From Zobellia barbeyronii (GTDB taxonomy: Bacteria > Bacteroidota > Bacteroidia > Flavobacteriales > Flavobacteriaceae): a stretch of 64,000 nt of DNA. A program made the position numbers and the translations under genes. Under the pieces are notes generated by a model. It made no database searches and was not told the origin of the DNA. It saw nothing but the letters and a program-made list of their open reading frames with translations. This document shows, piece by piece, positions 27,432-41,135 of this stretch. Within the stretch, counting starts at the first letter, position 1. The number at the start of each line of letters is the position of its first letter. The stretch lies in contig NZ_JACATN010000002.1 in the NCBI RefSeq assembly GCF_018603515.1, forward strand, positions 806,001 to 870,000, written 5' to 3'.

Positions 27432-29735
27432 TTAACCTTTTACTATTGTTTCTTCTAGATTGTAGATGGTGTGAATGATTTGCATGAGTGCTGCAACTTT
27501 AACTTCATCCCTATCTTTCAAAATAGGATACTCCCCTACTTCAATAAAATCTATTGCCTTCTGCTTATCGTTTGCAAAAGCATCTTCCTGATCATGGTAA
27601 TACCCCACTAACATTTCCTTTTCTTGGGGTTTAATGGTTCTGCTCATAATGCGCCCAAAAGCTTCCACTATCTTCTCATCTACGGTACTTTCTTCTTGTA
27701 TTAATGTTTCCGATAATACCCGAGAAGCTTCCAAAATAGTTGGGTCATTTAAAGCAATGAGTGCTTGAAGCGGAGTCATGGTAGATTGTCGTTTCACCTC
27801 GCATTGGTCACGTGTGGCAGCATCAAAAGTTAACTGTACCGGAGGGAGCGTGGTTCGTTTTATAAAAACATAAATACCACGTCTATACAGGTCTTTGCCA
27901 TGGTCTTGTACATAATTCGCCAAAATACCACGCCCTGAACTTGCTGCTTCCCAGATACCATCTGGCTGATACACCTTTACGCTACGACCTCCTATTTCCT
28001 CGTTTAACAAACCACTAGTTGCCAATGCATGGTCTCTAATAGTCTCCGCACTAAACCGCAAACGGCTCATATGCGACAAATACCTATTGTCTGGATCTAA
28101 CGCGAGTTTTTTATCATCAACCACAGAAGATTGCTTGTAGGTAGATGACATAACTATTTGCTTCATCAAACGTTTCATATCCCAATCATTCTCTATGAAA
28201 TCTGCGGAAAGCCAGTTGAGCAAACCAATATGCGTGGGTAAATCTCCCTGCATACCAAAATCTCCGGAAGACCTAACAATACCTTCTCCAAAAATTTCTT
28301 GCCATACCCTATTGACAAAAACCCTACTTGTTAAAGGATTTTTGACATCAAAGAGCCATTTTGTAAGCCCAAGACGATTACTATCGTAAACAAGCGTATC
28401 AAACTTTAAAACTGACTCTGGTGTGCTTGGCTGAACAATCTCTCCTTTATCATCATATACACCTCTATTCAATACGTGGGTTGTTCTAATATCCACCTTC
28501 TCCTCAATAACCATGACCTCTATATCCTCTGGCTCTTTTTTATTCACAAACGGAAGTTCCTTTTCAACAACCTCATCCGTAATTGTGATTAGCGGAGCTT
28601 CTGCCAATACTTCTCCCATAGGTTTTGACCTATGAATTACTTTATCAAAAAAGGCAAAAGTGTTGAAGTATTCTTTCTGTGAAATAGGATCATATTTATG
28701 ATCATGGCACTTAGCACATTCTAATGTCAATCCTAAAAATGCTTTACCAAAAGTATTGGTTCTATCGGTTACATTTTCTATTCTAAACTCCTCTTCTATT
28801 ATGCCTGCCTCTTGGTTTATTTTGTGGTTTCTATTGAAGCCTGTTGCCAAAATAGTTTCTATATTTTTCTTGGGCATTAAATCTCCTGCTAACTGATAGG
28901 TTACAAATTTTTTGTAACTATAATTTTCATTGAATGCATGAATTACCCAATCTCGCCAAGGCCACATGGTACGTAACTGATCGTTCTGAAATCCGTGCGA
29001 ATCTGCATAGCGGGCTACATCTAACCAATGACTGGCCATTTTTTCACCATAATGAGCGCTGCCCAATAATTCATCTACTATTTGTTCGTAAGCATCAGGA
29101 GCATTGTCACCAATGAATTTTTCTCGCATTTCAGGTGTAGGCGGCAAACCTGTAATATCTAATGAAACCCTTTTCAACAAACGTTCTTTATCTGCAATCT
29201 GGTTTGGCTCAAGATTAACCTCATCTAGTTTTTCCAAAACAAAATGGTCAATCTCATTATTCACCCAATCTTTATCTGTATTAGGAATTTGGGGTTTTTC
29301 CACCGGACTAAAAGCCCAATGCTCGTCATAGACCGCACCTTGTTCTATCCACTTTTTCAACACCTTTATTTCGTAGTCGGACAGTTTTAAATTGGAGTCC
29401 ACGGGAGGCATAAGGTTGGAACTATCTTTAGCCGTAATCCGCTGATACACCACCGATTTTTCAATGTTCTTAGGCACTATCGCAAACTCGTTCTCAGAAT
29501 CTTTTAAAGCCCCATAAGCACCTTCTGGAGTATCTAACCGTAAATCTTCCGACCTTTTATTCGCATCCGGACCATGGCAATTAAAACACTTGTCAGATAA
29601 TATAGGCCGCACATCAAAATTATAGTCTACCATGTCCGGCACTTTTTTCTGCGGAATGGAAGCGTATTGGCCCTCTTCTTTACAAGAGACCAGAAGTAAA
29701 CCTAGGACGATAAGCTGTAAAACGATTTTTTTCAT
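27432..29735 (-). CDS. PSCyt1/PSCyt2(DUF1549)/PSD1(DUF1553) cytochrome lipoprotein
   Basis: 767 aa. A lipobox (LLLVSC18) predicts an outer or inner membrane lipoprotein. PSCyt1 has heme motif C50-F-N-C53-H54 followed by GPDANKRSEDLRLD. PSCyt2/DUF1549 (about 130-345) includes DITGLPPTPEMREKF and HWLDVARYADSHGFQND, with a second CAKCH-type motif (LECAKCHDHKYDP). PSD1/DUF1553 (about 450-710) includes WLFDVKNPLTSRVFVNRVWQ. Two CxxCH motifs predict c-type heme. These domains are abundant in Planctomycetes and occur in some Bacteroidota; the substrate oxidised is unknown. Confidence 0.9.
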   Translation of the reverse strand: MKKIVLQLIVLGLLLVSCKEEGQYASIPQKKVPDMVDYNFDVRPILSDKCFNCHGPDANKRSEDLRLDTPEGAYGALKDSENEFAIVPKNIEKSVVYQRITAKDSSNLMPPVDSNLKLSDYEIKVLKKWIEQGAVYDEHWAFSPVEKPQIPNTDKDWVNNEIDHFVLEKLDEVNLEPNQIADKERLLKRVSLDITGLPPTPEMREKFIGDNAPDAYEQIVDELLGSAHYGEKMASHWLDVARYADSHGFQNDQLRTMWPWRDWVIHAFNENYSYKKFVTYQLAGDLMPKKNIETILATGFNRNHKINQEAGIIEEEFRIENVTDRTNTFGKAFLGLTLECAKCHDHKYDPISQKEYFNTFAFFDKVIHRSKPMGEVLAEAPLITITDEVVEKELPFVNKKEPEDIEVMVIEEKVDIRTTHVLNRGVYDDKGEIVQPSTPESVLKFDTLVYDSNRLGLTKWLFDVKNPLTSRVFVNRVWQEIFGEGIVRSSGDFGMQGDLPTHIGLLNWLSADFIENDWDMKRLMKQIVMSSTYKQSSVVDDKKLALDPDNRYLSHMSRLRFSAETIRDHALATSGLLNEEIGGRSVKVYQPDGIWEAASSGRGILANYVQDHGKDLYRRGIYVFIKRTTLPPVQLTFDAATRDQCEVKRQSTMTPLQALIALNDPTILEASRVLSETLIQEESTVDEKIVEAFGRIMSRTIKPQEKEMLVGYYHDQEDAFANDKQKAIDFIEVGEYPILKDRDEVKVAALMQIIHTIYNLEETIVKG

Positions 29736-29738
29736 AAA

Positions 29739-30794
29739 CTAAACCCTTTCAAGTTTTATAGGATAAGTTTTGTTTGCATTCCACTGGCAGACGTATATAT
29801 TCTTATCGTCGTCTATACAAACATCATGACAGTGATTAAAAAGAGGTACATCTTGAACCATCATTTGCAACTCTCCCTTTTCATAAACCGGTGCCGTCCC
29901 ACCAGGGTTTGAGATTACTTTATTATCCTTATCTAAAATGGTAACAAAGCCTGAATCTGGCGTTTGCTCTAAATACTTTAACCTTGACCAACATACTCCA
30001 GAATATAAATTCTCACCATCTATAACTGGCCTACAAACAAAAGCTCCGGGCAGAAAAATACTAGATAAGTACTTACCATCTAGACTATAGCGTTTAAAAG
30101 AATTGTGTTTTCTAGAGGTACACAACAACGTAATATTATTTGGATCTCTATCATCTATGGTAACACCATGGGCCGTACTGAACAAATGATCTTCAAAACC
30201 ACGACCTCCAAATTTTCGGATAAACTCTCCGTCTTTGGAGTATTGTAAAATGAAATCAGAACCATAACCATCCGCCACATAGATATCTCCGTTGGGACCA
30301 ACGGCGGTTTCGGTAGGCCGATACTTTTGGTCTTTTTCATACACACCTATTTTATGCGGATTTGGCAACTCCATAAGTACCTTACCGTCTACCGTAGTCT
30401 TTAGAATAGCTCCGTCGTTATCAGTTATATACAGCATATCAACTTCACCTTCCTTGGATAAGGTTAGGCCGTGAGCAGATTTCAAATCATGTGTCCACGT
30501 TTTTAATAGTTTACCAGACTTGTCATAAACAATAACATTGTTCTTAATCTCATCCGTTACCATAATAAGTCTGCCCTTAGAATCCATCACCATTTCATGG
30601 CAATTTTTTACTGGCGTATTTGCAGGATTCAGGTTTCCCCATTCTTTATGAACGCGGTACGTAAAATCTCCATGCCCTATAATTTGCTCGGAAAATTTTG
30701 GCTTATTTATAATCCCAAAACTATATGTGGGCACGGTTAATGCGGCGCTTGCAAAAGCGGACTGTTTAATGAAGTTTCGTCTGGAGTTTTTCAT
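29739..30794 (-). CDS. NHL-repeat beta-propeller protein, Tat-exported
   Basis: 351 aa. Twin-arginine signal KNSRRNFIKQSAFASAALTV at the N terminus. The rest is a six-bladed NHL/PAL-like propeller with blades such as GNLNPANTPVKNCHEMVMDSK, TAVGPNGDIYVADGYGSDFI and HDVCIDDDKNIYVCQWNANKT. Regular histidines (KNCHEMV, AHGLTL, AHGVTI, NHCHDV) at blade ends recall metal-binding peptidyl-amidating lyase propellers. It is the first gene of the cytochrome/DUF1501 cluster (3 nt from the next), so probably a periplasmic subunit or enzyme of that system. Confidence 0.82.
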   Translation of the reverse strand: MKNSRRNFIKQSAFASAALTVPTYSFGIINKPKFSEQIIGHGDFTYRVHKEWGNLNPANTPVKNCHEMVMDSKGRLIMVTDEIKNNVIVYDKSGKLLKTWTHDLKSAHGLTLSKEGEVDMLYITDNDGAILKTTVDGKVLMELPNPHKIGVYEKDQKYRPTETAVGPNGDIYVADGYGSDFILQYSKDGEFIRKFGGRGFEDHLFSTAHGVTIDDRDPNNITLLCTSRKHNSFKRYSLDGKYLSSIFLPGAFVCRPVIDGENLYSGVCWSRLKYLEQTPDSGFVTILDKDNKVISNPGGTAPVYEKGELQMMVQDVPLFNHCHDVCIDDDKNIYVCQWNANKTYPIKLERV

Positions 30795-30832
30795 TCAGGT
30801 ATTTTTTGGTTGCAGCAATACTATGAGCTCCT

Positions 30833-30840
30833 CAAAATTA
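30833..30840 (-). promoter_or_regulatory. Putative -7 element of the NHL-cytochrome operon
   Basis: Minus strand reads TAATTTTG (TAnnTTTG), about 40 nt before the start codon. A -33-like TTG lies 16-17 nt upstream, shorter than the usual spacing. Confidence 0.4.
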
Positions 30841-30872
30841 CCTAACTACCTGTTTTACAAGGTAGACTAATT

Positions 30873-30908
30873 GTGCAAAAGGGTGCACTTTTTGTGTATC
30901 ACGTACAC
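30873..30908. promoter_or_regulatory. Tandem inverted repeats upstream of the NHL-cytochrome operon
   Basis: GTGCA-N6-TGCAC (30873-30888) and GTGTA-N5-TACAC (30894-30908) are two similar dyads (GTGYA...TRCAC) lying 80-115 nt upstream of the operon, next to the stop of HTCS 2. Candidate regulator binding sites; the protein that binds is unknown. Confidence 0.35.
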
Positions 30909-30913
30909 TTAAT

Positions 30914-34846
<3,933 letters not shown>

Positions 34847-35089
34847 TTCTCATGAAAGGTAAATTAATTTTAATTTCTATAACAGGATAATTCAAATTGA
34901 CTCTATTTAAATTGCTAAAAATGGACTATAATAGAAAGTATGCAGATATGGTTAAAATAGTGCCGACCATTGATAAAATCGAGAAATCAATACACGCAAT
35001 TTTAAAGTTAATTTGTAGTCGGTTCAAAATACTGTTTTGTACTTCTTACTATAATCCACTTTTAAATCGTTTTATAAAACTCGATAAAA

Positions 35090-36742
35090 ATGAACATTCG
35101 TATACTCGCTCTTGTCTCTATTGGGCTATTGTTTAGCTGTAAGAACACTACAACTCCTGTAAAAAAAGCAAAGCAACCCAACATTCTATTTCTTGCTATT
35201 GATGACCTTAGGCCAGAGCTTGGTGTATATGGCTCCGATATTGCCATCACTCCAAATATTGATGCGTTGGCCCAAGACGGACTTCGCTTTAATAATGCGT
35301 ATTGCCAGCAAGCCATTTGCAGCCCATCTAGAGCAAGTTTAATGACTGGTGCACGACCCGAAACCATTCAGGTCATTGAAAATTTCACCTATTTCAGAGA
35401 TAAAAACCCTGATATTATAACACTTCCTCAGCATTTTAAAGACAATGGTTATGAGGCAGTACACACCGGAAAAATCTATCATGGCAAATATAACGACCCA
35501 TTACTTTCTTGGAGTAGAGAACCCGTTAAGATGAATAAAACCGATGTAAAATTCGGATTCAAACTACCGGAGAACATAAAAATGCAAAAAGAGAATAGCG
35601 CTGCCATGGTAGCCAAATACGGAGAAAAAGCACTAAGAAATGGTCTAGGTAAAGGTCCTTCTTACGAATTTGCCGATTTTCCAGATAACGCCTATGAAGA
35701 CGGATTCAATACTGATTTGGCCATTGCCACCATGAAAGATATGCTTCAGAAAAATCCTGAAAAGCCTTTTTTCTTAGGTATGGGAATGAAAAAACCGCAC
35801 CTAGATTGGATTGCCCCAAAGAAATATTGGGATATGTATGATGAGGCAGACATAAAACTTGCGGCACAGGACAAAGCTCCAAAAGACGGAGCCGCCATGG
35901 GGTTACATGCTTCTTTTGAATTGCGAGCAAGAGCCGGCATTCCCAAAAAAGGAGATATATCTCCAGAGCAGGCCATAAAATTGAAGCATGCTTATCTAGC
36001 TTGTGTAAGTTACGTAGATGCGCAAATTGGTAAGATGCTCAGTGCTCTTGACGATGCCGGGATCAAAGACAACACCATTGTTATTCTGTGGAGTGACCAT
36101 GGCTGGCATTTAGGTGATATGGGTATTTGGGGAAAAGCTACAAACTATGAAATTGCCACAAGAGTCCCCTTAATTATCTGGACACCGGATATGGCAAAAG
36201 AAACCAGAGGAAAATCTACCGATGCCCTCGTAGAGCTCGTAGATATGTATCCTACCTTATGTGATCTTGCAGAAATTTCTAAACCCAACACTTTGGAAGG
36301 TCAAAGTTTTGCTCCTTTACTTTCCAATCCTGAGCAGGAATGGAAAACCGCAGTTTTTTCTCAGTTTCCTACACCAGCATTACGCGAGTGGGCTGCCAAC
36401 CCATTATCCAAAGGAATGCGGGAAACTTCTTTTGGACCTTTAATAGAAGAAGTTGAAGGGCGTATTAAAAAACAACAAGGCGAAAAATGGGATCGTGATT
36501 TATTTGAAAACCGACTTATGGGCTATTCCATGCGGACTAAAAATTATCGGTTTATAGTTTGGAAAGACTATACTGATAAAAATGCAGAGCCGGTTTTCAT
36601 AGAACTTTATGACCATAATAAAGACCCATCAGAAACCGTAAATATTGCAAAAGAAAATCCTGAAATTGTAAAAGATCTTCTAGAACAATTCAACAAAGGA
36701 TGGAAAGGGAACCGGGCAAAAGTAAGTCAAACGGGAGCCTAA
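35090..36742 (+). CDS. S1-family sulfatase, iduronate-2-sulfatase-like lipoprotein
   Basis: 550 aa. Lipobox LLFSC17 predicts a lipoprotein. The formylglycine motif is C77-S-P-S-R81 in QQAICSPSRASLMTG; metal ligands D38-D39 in LAIDDLRPELG and SDHGWHLGDMGIWGK match iduronate-2-sulfatase-type enzymes. An anaerobic (anSME) or FGE-type maturase must be encoded elsewhere. Divergent from HTCS 2 with a 243-bp gap. It removes sulfate esters from an algal or other sulfated glycan; exact position unknown. Confidence 0.92.
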   Translation: MNIRILALVSIGLLFSCKNTTTPVKKAKQPNILFLAIDDLRPELGVYGSDIAITPNIDALAQDGLRFNNAYCQQAICSPSRASLMTGARPETIQVIENFTYFRDKNPDIITLPQHFKDNGYEAVHTGKIYHGKYNDPLLSWSREPVKMNKTDVKFGFKLPENIKMQKENSAAMVAKYGEKALRNGLGKGPSYEFADFPDNAYEDGFNTDLAIATMKDMLQKNPEKPFFLGMGMKKPHLDWIAPKKYWDMYDEADIKLAAQDKAPKDGAAMGLHASFELRARAGIPKKGDISPEQAIKLKHAYLACVSYVDAQIGKMLSALDDAGIKDNTIVILWSDHGWHLGDMGIWGKATNYEIATRVPLIIWTPDMAKETRGKSTDALVELVDMYPTLCDLAEISKPNTLEGQSFAPLLSNPEQEWKTAVFSQFPTPALREWAANPLSKGMRETSFGPLIEEVEGRIKKQQGEKWDRDLFENRLMGYSMRTKNYRFIVWKDYTDKNAEPVFIELYDHNKDPSETVNIAKENPEIVKDLLEQFNKGWKGNRAKVSQTGA

Positions 36743-36807
36743 TATCTTTATAATGAAAGGTGACTATGCTTAGACAATAAGAGCTAAGAGAAGCTAGAGT
36801 ACAACTA

Positions 36808-37353
36808 CTATAATTTCTCTTCGCTTTTCTTTGCTTTTGCCAGCGCTCGTTTCTTTTTATAGTGGGCCTTATCTGCTATATAGATTGTTTTTTTCACTTC
36901 ACAAAAAACAGTATTCCGCTCCGCGTTCATTAAGCGCGTAGTCTTTACAATGTCTATCTCATCTTCCTGCGCTACCCTTAACTTTATTTCGTCTATTTCT
37001 TCCTGGTTGTATTCAAAATCTGCATAAACATCCTCCTTTGCAGGTCTTTTGAAAGCTATCTCTGCCGATTTATCCCAAACAACAAAATCATTACCAAGAA
37101 TATTGATTAGTTGAGTCATGGGTATTGGGTCTACTGCTGAAAAGAGACTCCCACCAAAAATGGTGCTTACGTAATTTCGGTTTTTATAGCTAATAGGGAG
37201 CTTAATAGTCACTTTTCTAAGGTCCTCAGAAACATGCTTTATTCTAGCTGTGCTTCTGCGGTACATAGGTGAAAGGTTAAAGCCGTGTTTAAAGAGGATA
37301 TGCTTACCAACAAAACGAGAACCAAAATCTGATAACTTACTATAAAATGACAT
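36808..37353 (-). CDS. DUF4442 hotdog-fold protein (putative thioesterase)
   Basis: 181 aa. The hotdog fold of DUF4442 is suggested by RKVTIKLPISYKNRNYVSTIFGGSLFSAVDPI and the following strand pattern, with a lysine-rich C-terminal tail. Proteins of this type are presumed acyl-CoA thioesterases but lack an agreed catalytic residue. It stands alone between convergent and parallel neighbours, apparently housekeeping. Confidence 0.78.
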   Translation of the reverse strand: MSFYSKLSDFGSRFVGKHILFKHGFNLSPMYRRSTARIKHVSEDLRKVTIKLPISYKNRNYVSTIFGGSLFSAVDPIPMTQLINILGNDFVVWDKSAEIAFKRPAKEDVYADFEYNQEEIDEIKLRVAQEDEIDIVKTTRLMNAERNTVFCEVKKTIYIADKAHYKKKRALAKAKKSEEKL

Positions 37354-37480
37354 TTTTTTTGTTGTTCTTATTAATGTTAACTGACATCAAATTTATCACT
37401 CTAAATGGGTTAAAAAAAATAAGGAATACTGACGGCACTATTTTCTATAATAGACTAGGATTTTAATACTGAGCTACATA

Positions 37481-38671
37481 TTAATTATCTGTAACCTTTA
37501 TACCCAATGGCTGATTTAAACGCTCAGCATAATTTTTAATGACCTTTACAGGGGATTCTGAACCTACTGGAAAAATTAAATAAGCATTTTTCTCATAATA
37601 CTGACTTCCGACCGGAAAAGTCTGAATAGTATCAGATAAAACTCTATTCCAATATCTACCATTATTTGAAGATTTGGTAATCTTAGTGTATGGATTATGC
37701 ATTGGAGAAGGCCCTCCTTTAGTATTTGTATTATCATACTGAAGACGTATTGAACCAAAACCGTAACCTTTTTCCAAATTATAAAAAGCCAACCAAGGCG
37801 CATCATCAGTAACATGATTTTCTTCTAAAACATCTAGTTCATCAGAATATAGATTTAATCGTTTAATTGTACCGTCTTTTTGAGCGTAGGCGAGATGAGT
37901 AAAGAGACTATCCATGGTCATTTCATCATTCCGTAAGAGATTTAGTTCCACTTCTTTTTGAACCGAAATCATAGACTCAAATAAAAAATAGGGTAGATTA
38001 TCATAAAACTCATAACGTCCTTCAATTAGAATTTCCGGCACACTATCCGTGATACCTGAGCGCTCCTTAATTACACGGTATTTCTCTACTTCTATAAGAT
38101 TTTTAGAATCCGGTCGTAAATCTTCTAAATTGAAATACAACTCTGAACTACTTTTAGAAAAATTAGGAGCCCAATGCATTGCAATGTGGCTTCTTTTTAA
38201 GAGCTGATTTTTAAAGTTCTTCAACTCTATTCCATTTACTTGTCCGCCGCGTTTATCATCTTCTGTACTAAAAGTAGCTTTGTAATACTTATTTTCTATA
38301 ACAAGATTATCATCGGATAGCATTTGCTGAACAGGTAATGAACTCTTCTTTTTTTCTTGAATACTAATATTGAATTTTTTGGATTGATTTGCCGTAACCG
38401 CAACCGGAAAAATAATTGAATATTCAAATCGGTTTTCAATTTCAGCAAAAGCTATATCATCTACCGGTATTACAGAACCATCTTCTGAATCCATAGCTAC
38501 GAACACTTCATTCTCCTTTAATTTATTACCTAAACTAATTATTGGGTTTACATATTCTAAAGGACGGTCTAAGCCTGCAGTTTCTGAAACAATAATGATA
38601 GGCATCTTATCTGGTGTAGAACAACCAGCAATCAATACGATTAAAACAATGTATTTAATTAGGTTTCTCAT
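37481..38671 (-). CDS. Uncharacterised lipoprotein, possibly DUF4861
   Basis: 396 aa. Lipobox LIVLIAGC17 predicts a lipoprotein. The body is all-beta, with patterns like LVIENKYYKATFSTEDDKRGGQVNGIE and YEFYDNLPYFLFESMISVQ that resemble DUF4861 proteins found beside pectin and uronic-acid genes; I am not certain of the family. It ends a cluster of five same-strand genes and is 16 nt after the Gfo/Idh/MocA gene. A carbohydrate-binding or lyase-like role is possible but unproven. Confidence 0.7.
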   Translation of the reverse strand: MRNLIKYIVLIVLIAGCSTPDKMPIIIVSETAGLDRPLEYVNPIISLGNKLKENEVFVAMDSEDGSVIPVDDIAFAEIENRFEYSIIFPVAVTANQSKKFNISIQEKKKSSLPVQQMLSDDNLVIENKYYKATFSTEDDKRGGQVNGIELKNFKNQLLKRSHIAMHWAPNFSKSSSELYFNLEDLRPDSKNLIEVEKYRVIKERSGITDSVPEILIEGRYEFYDNLPYFLFESMISVQKEVELNLLRNDEMTMDSLFTHLAYAQKDGTIKRLNLYSDELDVLEENHVTDDAPWLAFYNLEKGYGFGSIRLQYDNTNTKGGPSPMHNPYTKITKSSNNGRYWNRVLSDTIQTFPVGSQYYEKNAYLIFPVGSESPVKVIKNYAERLNQPLGIKVTDN

Positions 38672-38687
38672 TCTTAAACTAATTCAT

Positions 38688-39986
38688 TTATAACACAGGA
38701 ATTCCTGGTTTAGGGATCACATAATTACCATCTTCCAATGGTGCATTAGGCATTTTCATATCCCAAGAAAATTCAGAAGGGACTATACTTAAATTAGAAG
38801 CTTTCGCCTTTTCTAAATCAATAATTTCACCAGATTCAATTGCCATTCTACCCATTATGGTAGTCATAGAGCTTTCAGCACCATACTTAGTATTATTTAC
38901 ATAGGGTTTATCTCCTAAGATTGCTCCTATAAACTCATCTTGTTCTATTTGAGAAGACGATGGATCATCTTTATCTCTGTATCTCCAAAGCGAATTTCCT
39001 TTTAAATCAACCATCTGGAAACGTTCATCGGCTTTACCTTTTGAACCTTGAATATTAAAACCTAACCTATTGGCACAATTATCCATTTGTCTACACTGCA
39101 CATGTAGTTTTGTACCATCTGCATACTCATATTCTACATAATGATGGTCAAATATTTCTCCATGGTCAGGTCCTTTTAGCATTGCCCTACCTCCCATTCC
39201 ACTTGCTTTGATGGGGTAATTTTTTTTAATCCAATTAACCACATCAATTTGGTGAATGGCCTGACCAGCAAGCTGACCGCCCCATAACCAATTAAAATAA
39301 TGCCAATTGCTAATTTGATATTCCAATTCCGTTTGACCTGGCTTTCGAGGATGTACCGTGGCCAAGCCAATGTTATAATACACATCCATAGAAAGAACGT
39401 CTCCAATATCACCTGCATGAATTTTTTCCACCATTTTATTGAGCGCAATTTCATAGCGGGATTGTAGACCTACCACAACATTTAATTTCTTCTCTGTCGC
39501 CAATTTTCCGGTCTCTATAATCCTTCTATATCCAGGACCATCAACAGCCAATGGTTTTTCTAGAAAGACATGCTTGCCCGATGCTATGGCGTATTCAAAA
39601 TGATCAGGTCTAAAACCAGGTGGTGTAGCCAAAATTACCGCATCACATTCATCAATGACTTTCTTATAAGCATCTAAACCTAAAAACTGACGTTCTCCTG
39701 GCACGCTGACTTGTGTTGGAAAATCTTTAGAAACCCTTTGAAAACTATTGTCCAGCTCATGTTGAAAAACATCTCCCATTGCTACTAACTCAACAGATTT
39801 TGATGCCGTCAAAGCTTGAAATATAGCGCCGGTACCACGACCTCCACAGCCCACTAAACCTAATTTTATTTTTTCTTGCCCAAAGACATTAGCATTTGAA
39901 AAAACAGGAAGATGACTGAAAACCATCCCGGCTGCTACTGTTTTTGAAGTTTGTTTTATAAATTTTCTCCGTGGATTAGTTTTCAT
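38688..39986 (-). CDS. Gfo/Idh/MocA oxidoreductase with Tat signal
   Basis: 432 aa. A twin-arginine signal (PRRKFIKQTSKTVAAGMVF) indicates export to the periplasm with bound NAD(P), as in glycosidase-like or sugar-modifying members (GH109-like proteins). Rossmann motif GLVGCGGRGTGAIFQ, then VFLEKPLAVDGPG with the conserved EKP, and NWHYFNWLWGGQLAGQAIHQIDVVNW in the substrate domain. Second of the five-gene cluster from the 3' end. It may oxidise or isomerise a sugar at the outer face before uptake; activity not shown by sequence. Confidence 0.88.
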   Translation of the reverse strand: MKTNPRRKFIKQTSKTVAAGMVFSHLPVFSNANVFGQEKIKLGLVGCGGRGTGAIFQALTASKSVELVAMGDVFQHELDNSFQRVSKDFPTQVSVPGERQFLGLDAYKKVIDECDAVILATPPGFRPDHFEYAIASGKHVFLEKPLAVDGPGYRRIIETGKLATEKKLNVVVGLQSRYEIALNKMVEKIHAGDIGDVLSMDVYYNIGLATVHPRKPGQTELEYQISNWHYFNWLWGGQLAGQAIHQIDVVNWIKKNYPIKASGMGGRAMLKGPDHGEIFDHHYVEYEYADGTKLHVQCRQMDNCANRLGFNIQGSKGKADERFQMVDLKGNSLWRYRDKDDPSSSQIEQDEFIGAILGDKPYVNNTKYGAESSMTTIMGRMAIESGEIIDLEKAKASNLSIVPSEFSWDMKMPNAPLEDGNYVIPKPGIPVL

Positions 39987-40045
39987 AAGCTTCTCTATTT
40001 ATTATTCTAAAAATTTTCAATTATAGTTTAAAATTGCTTTCCTAT

Positions 40046-41113
40046 TTACAGTCCTTTCAACCAATTTTCTATGTTATCCCTAACAAAATCATCATCATTT
40101 AAATGCGGGTAATCATTATAAACTCTACTGATTTCTTCATTCTGACCTATAGACAATTTTTCATTTTCATCTAAACACCAAATCCCTTTTAAAAGTCCCT
40201 GTCTTCTTAGCACCTCATGAATACCTGCAATACACCCTTCAAAATTATTGGCCGAATCAAAAAAGGCTGCATTGCTATCTGTAACTGCTATATTTAAGGT
40301 CATTGCTTCTTTGGGTATGGTGGTCCCTGATTCTTTTATTCTATGAATTTCCTCTAAAAGAGAAACAGCCTTATTCGTCCAAACAGCCCAATGCCCCAGT
40401 AACCCTCCTACAATATCTTTTTTGATGACTTTCCCTTCAACAGTTATTTTATAGCTTGTCAAAAGATCAGCTACTATATTATCATCATTACCTGTGTATA
40501 ATGCAATTTCATCACAACGTGATGATGCACATACAGCACGTACCACCTCTAAAGTTTGATACCTATTAAACGGTGCCATTTTTATAGCTAGAACATTTTC
40601 AATCTCCGAAAAGGCCTTCCAAAAATTATAACTCAAAACCCTACCACCCACTGCTGGTTGTAAATAAAATCCGAATACGGGTATGATTTCGCTAATTTTA
40701 GCTGCTCGTTCCAATAATGCCTCTTCTGACCAATCTCCTAAGCCATTTGTACTTACCAAAACAATATCATAACCTAATTCCGCACAGATTTTAGCCTCAT
40801 TCACAGCTTGTTCCGTATTACCACTAACGCCAGCTACTTTTATAAAAGGGCGGTCTAGATTAGCTATTGTAATTTCCTCAATAGCCAGTTGTAATACCTT
40901 TTTATAAAGGTTGATTTTTGGGTCTCGTATTTGGAATTGTGTTGTATGAACACCTATTGCAATACCTCCTGCGCCTGAAGCCATATAATATCTGGTCAAC
41001 AATCGTTGACGTTTCTCATCCAGCTCACGACCTTCTGTCAATCCCAGCGGATGGGCAGGAATTACAGTACCTTGTTGCAATAATTGTTTTAATACAGGGT
41101 CTAAAGTCTTCAT
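40046..41113 (-). CDS. Dihydrodipicolinate synthase/NAL-superfamily lyase
   Basis: 355 aa, longer than DapA (~290). Class I aldolase barrel with Schiff-base lysine K178 in VLAIKMAPFNRYQ and a tyrosine in FGFYLQPAVGG; the start ITVIPAHPL-like segment (TVIPAHPLGLTEG) and GAGGIAIGVHTTQFQIRDP are characteristic of a Bacteroidota/Planctomycetes subgroup of unknown substrate. Candidate roles are cleavage or dehydration of a 2-keto-3-deoxy sugar acid. It follows the epimerase gene by 22 nt. Confidence 0.82.
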   Translation of the reverse strand: MKTLDPVLKQLLQQGTVIPAHPLGLTEGRELDEKRQRLLTRYYMASGAGGIAIGVHTTQFQIRDPKINLYKKVLQLAIEEITIANLDRPFIKVAGVSGNTEQAVNEAKICAELGYDIVLVSTNGLGDWSEEALLERAAKISEIIPVFGFYLQPAVGGRVLSYNFWKAFSEIENVLAIKMAPFNRYQTLEVVRAVCASSRCDEIALYTGNDDNIVADLLTSYKITVEGKVIKKDIVGGLLGHWAVWTNKAVSLLEEIHRIKESGTTIPKEAMTLNIAVTDSNAAFFDSANNFEGCIAGIHEVLRRQGLLKGIWCLDENEKLSIGQNEEISRVYNDYPHLNDDDFVRDNIENWLKGL

Positions 41114-41135
41114 ATTAACTTTGTACTAATTTGAT

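Noticed and set aside
34897-35136. 79-codon plus-strand frame before the S1 sulfatase
   Set aside because: Overlaps the sulfatase start and signal peptide in another frame and resembles random AT-rich sequence.
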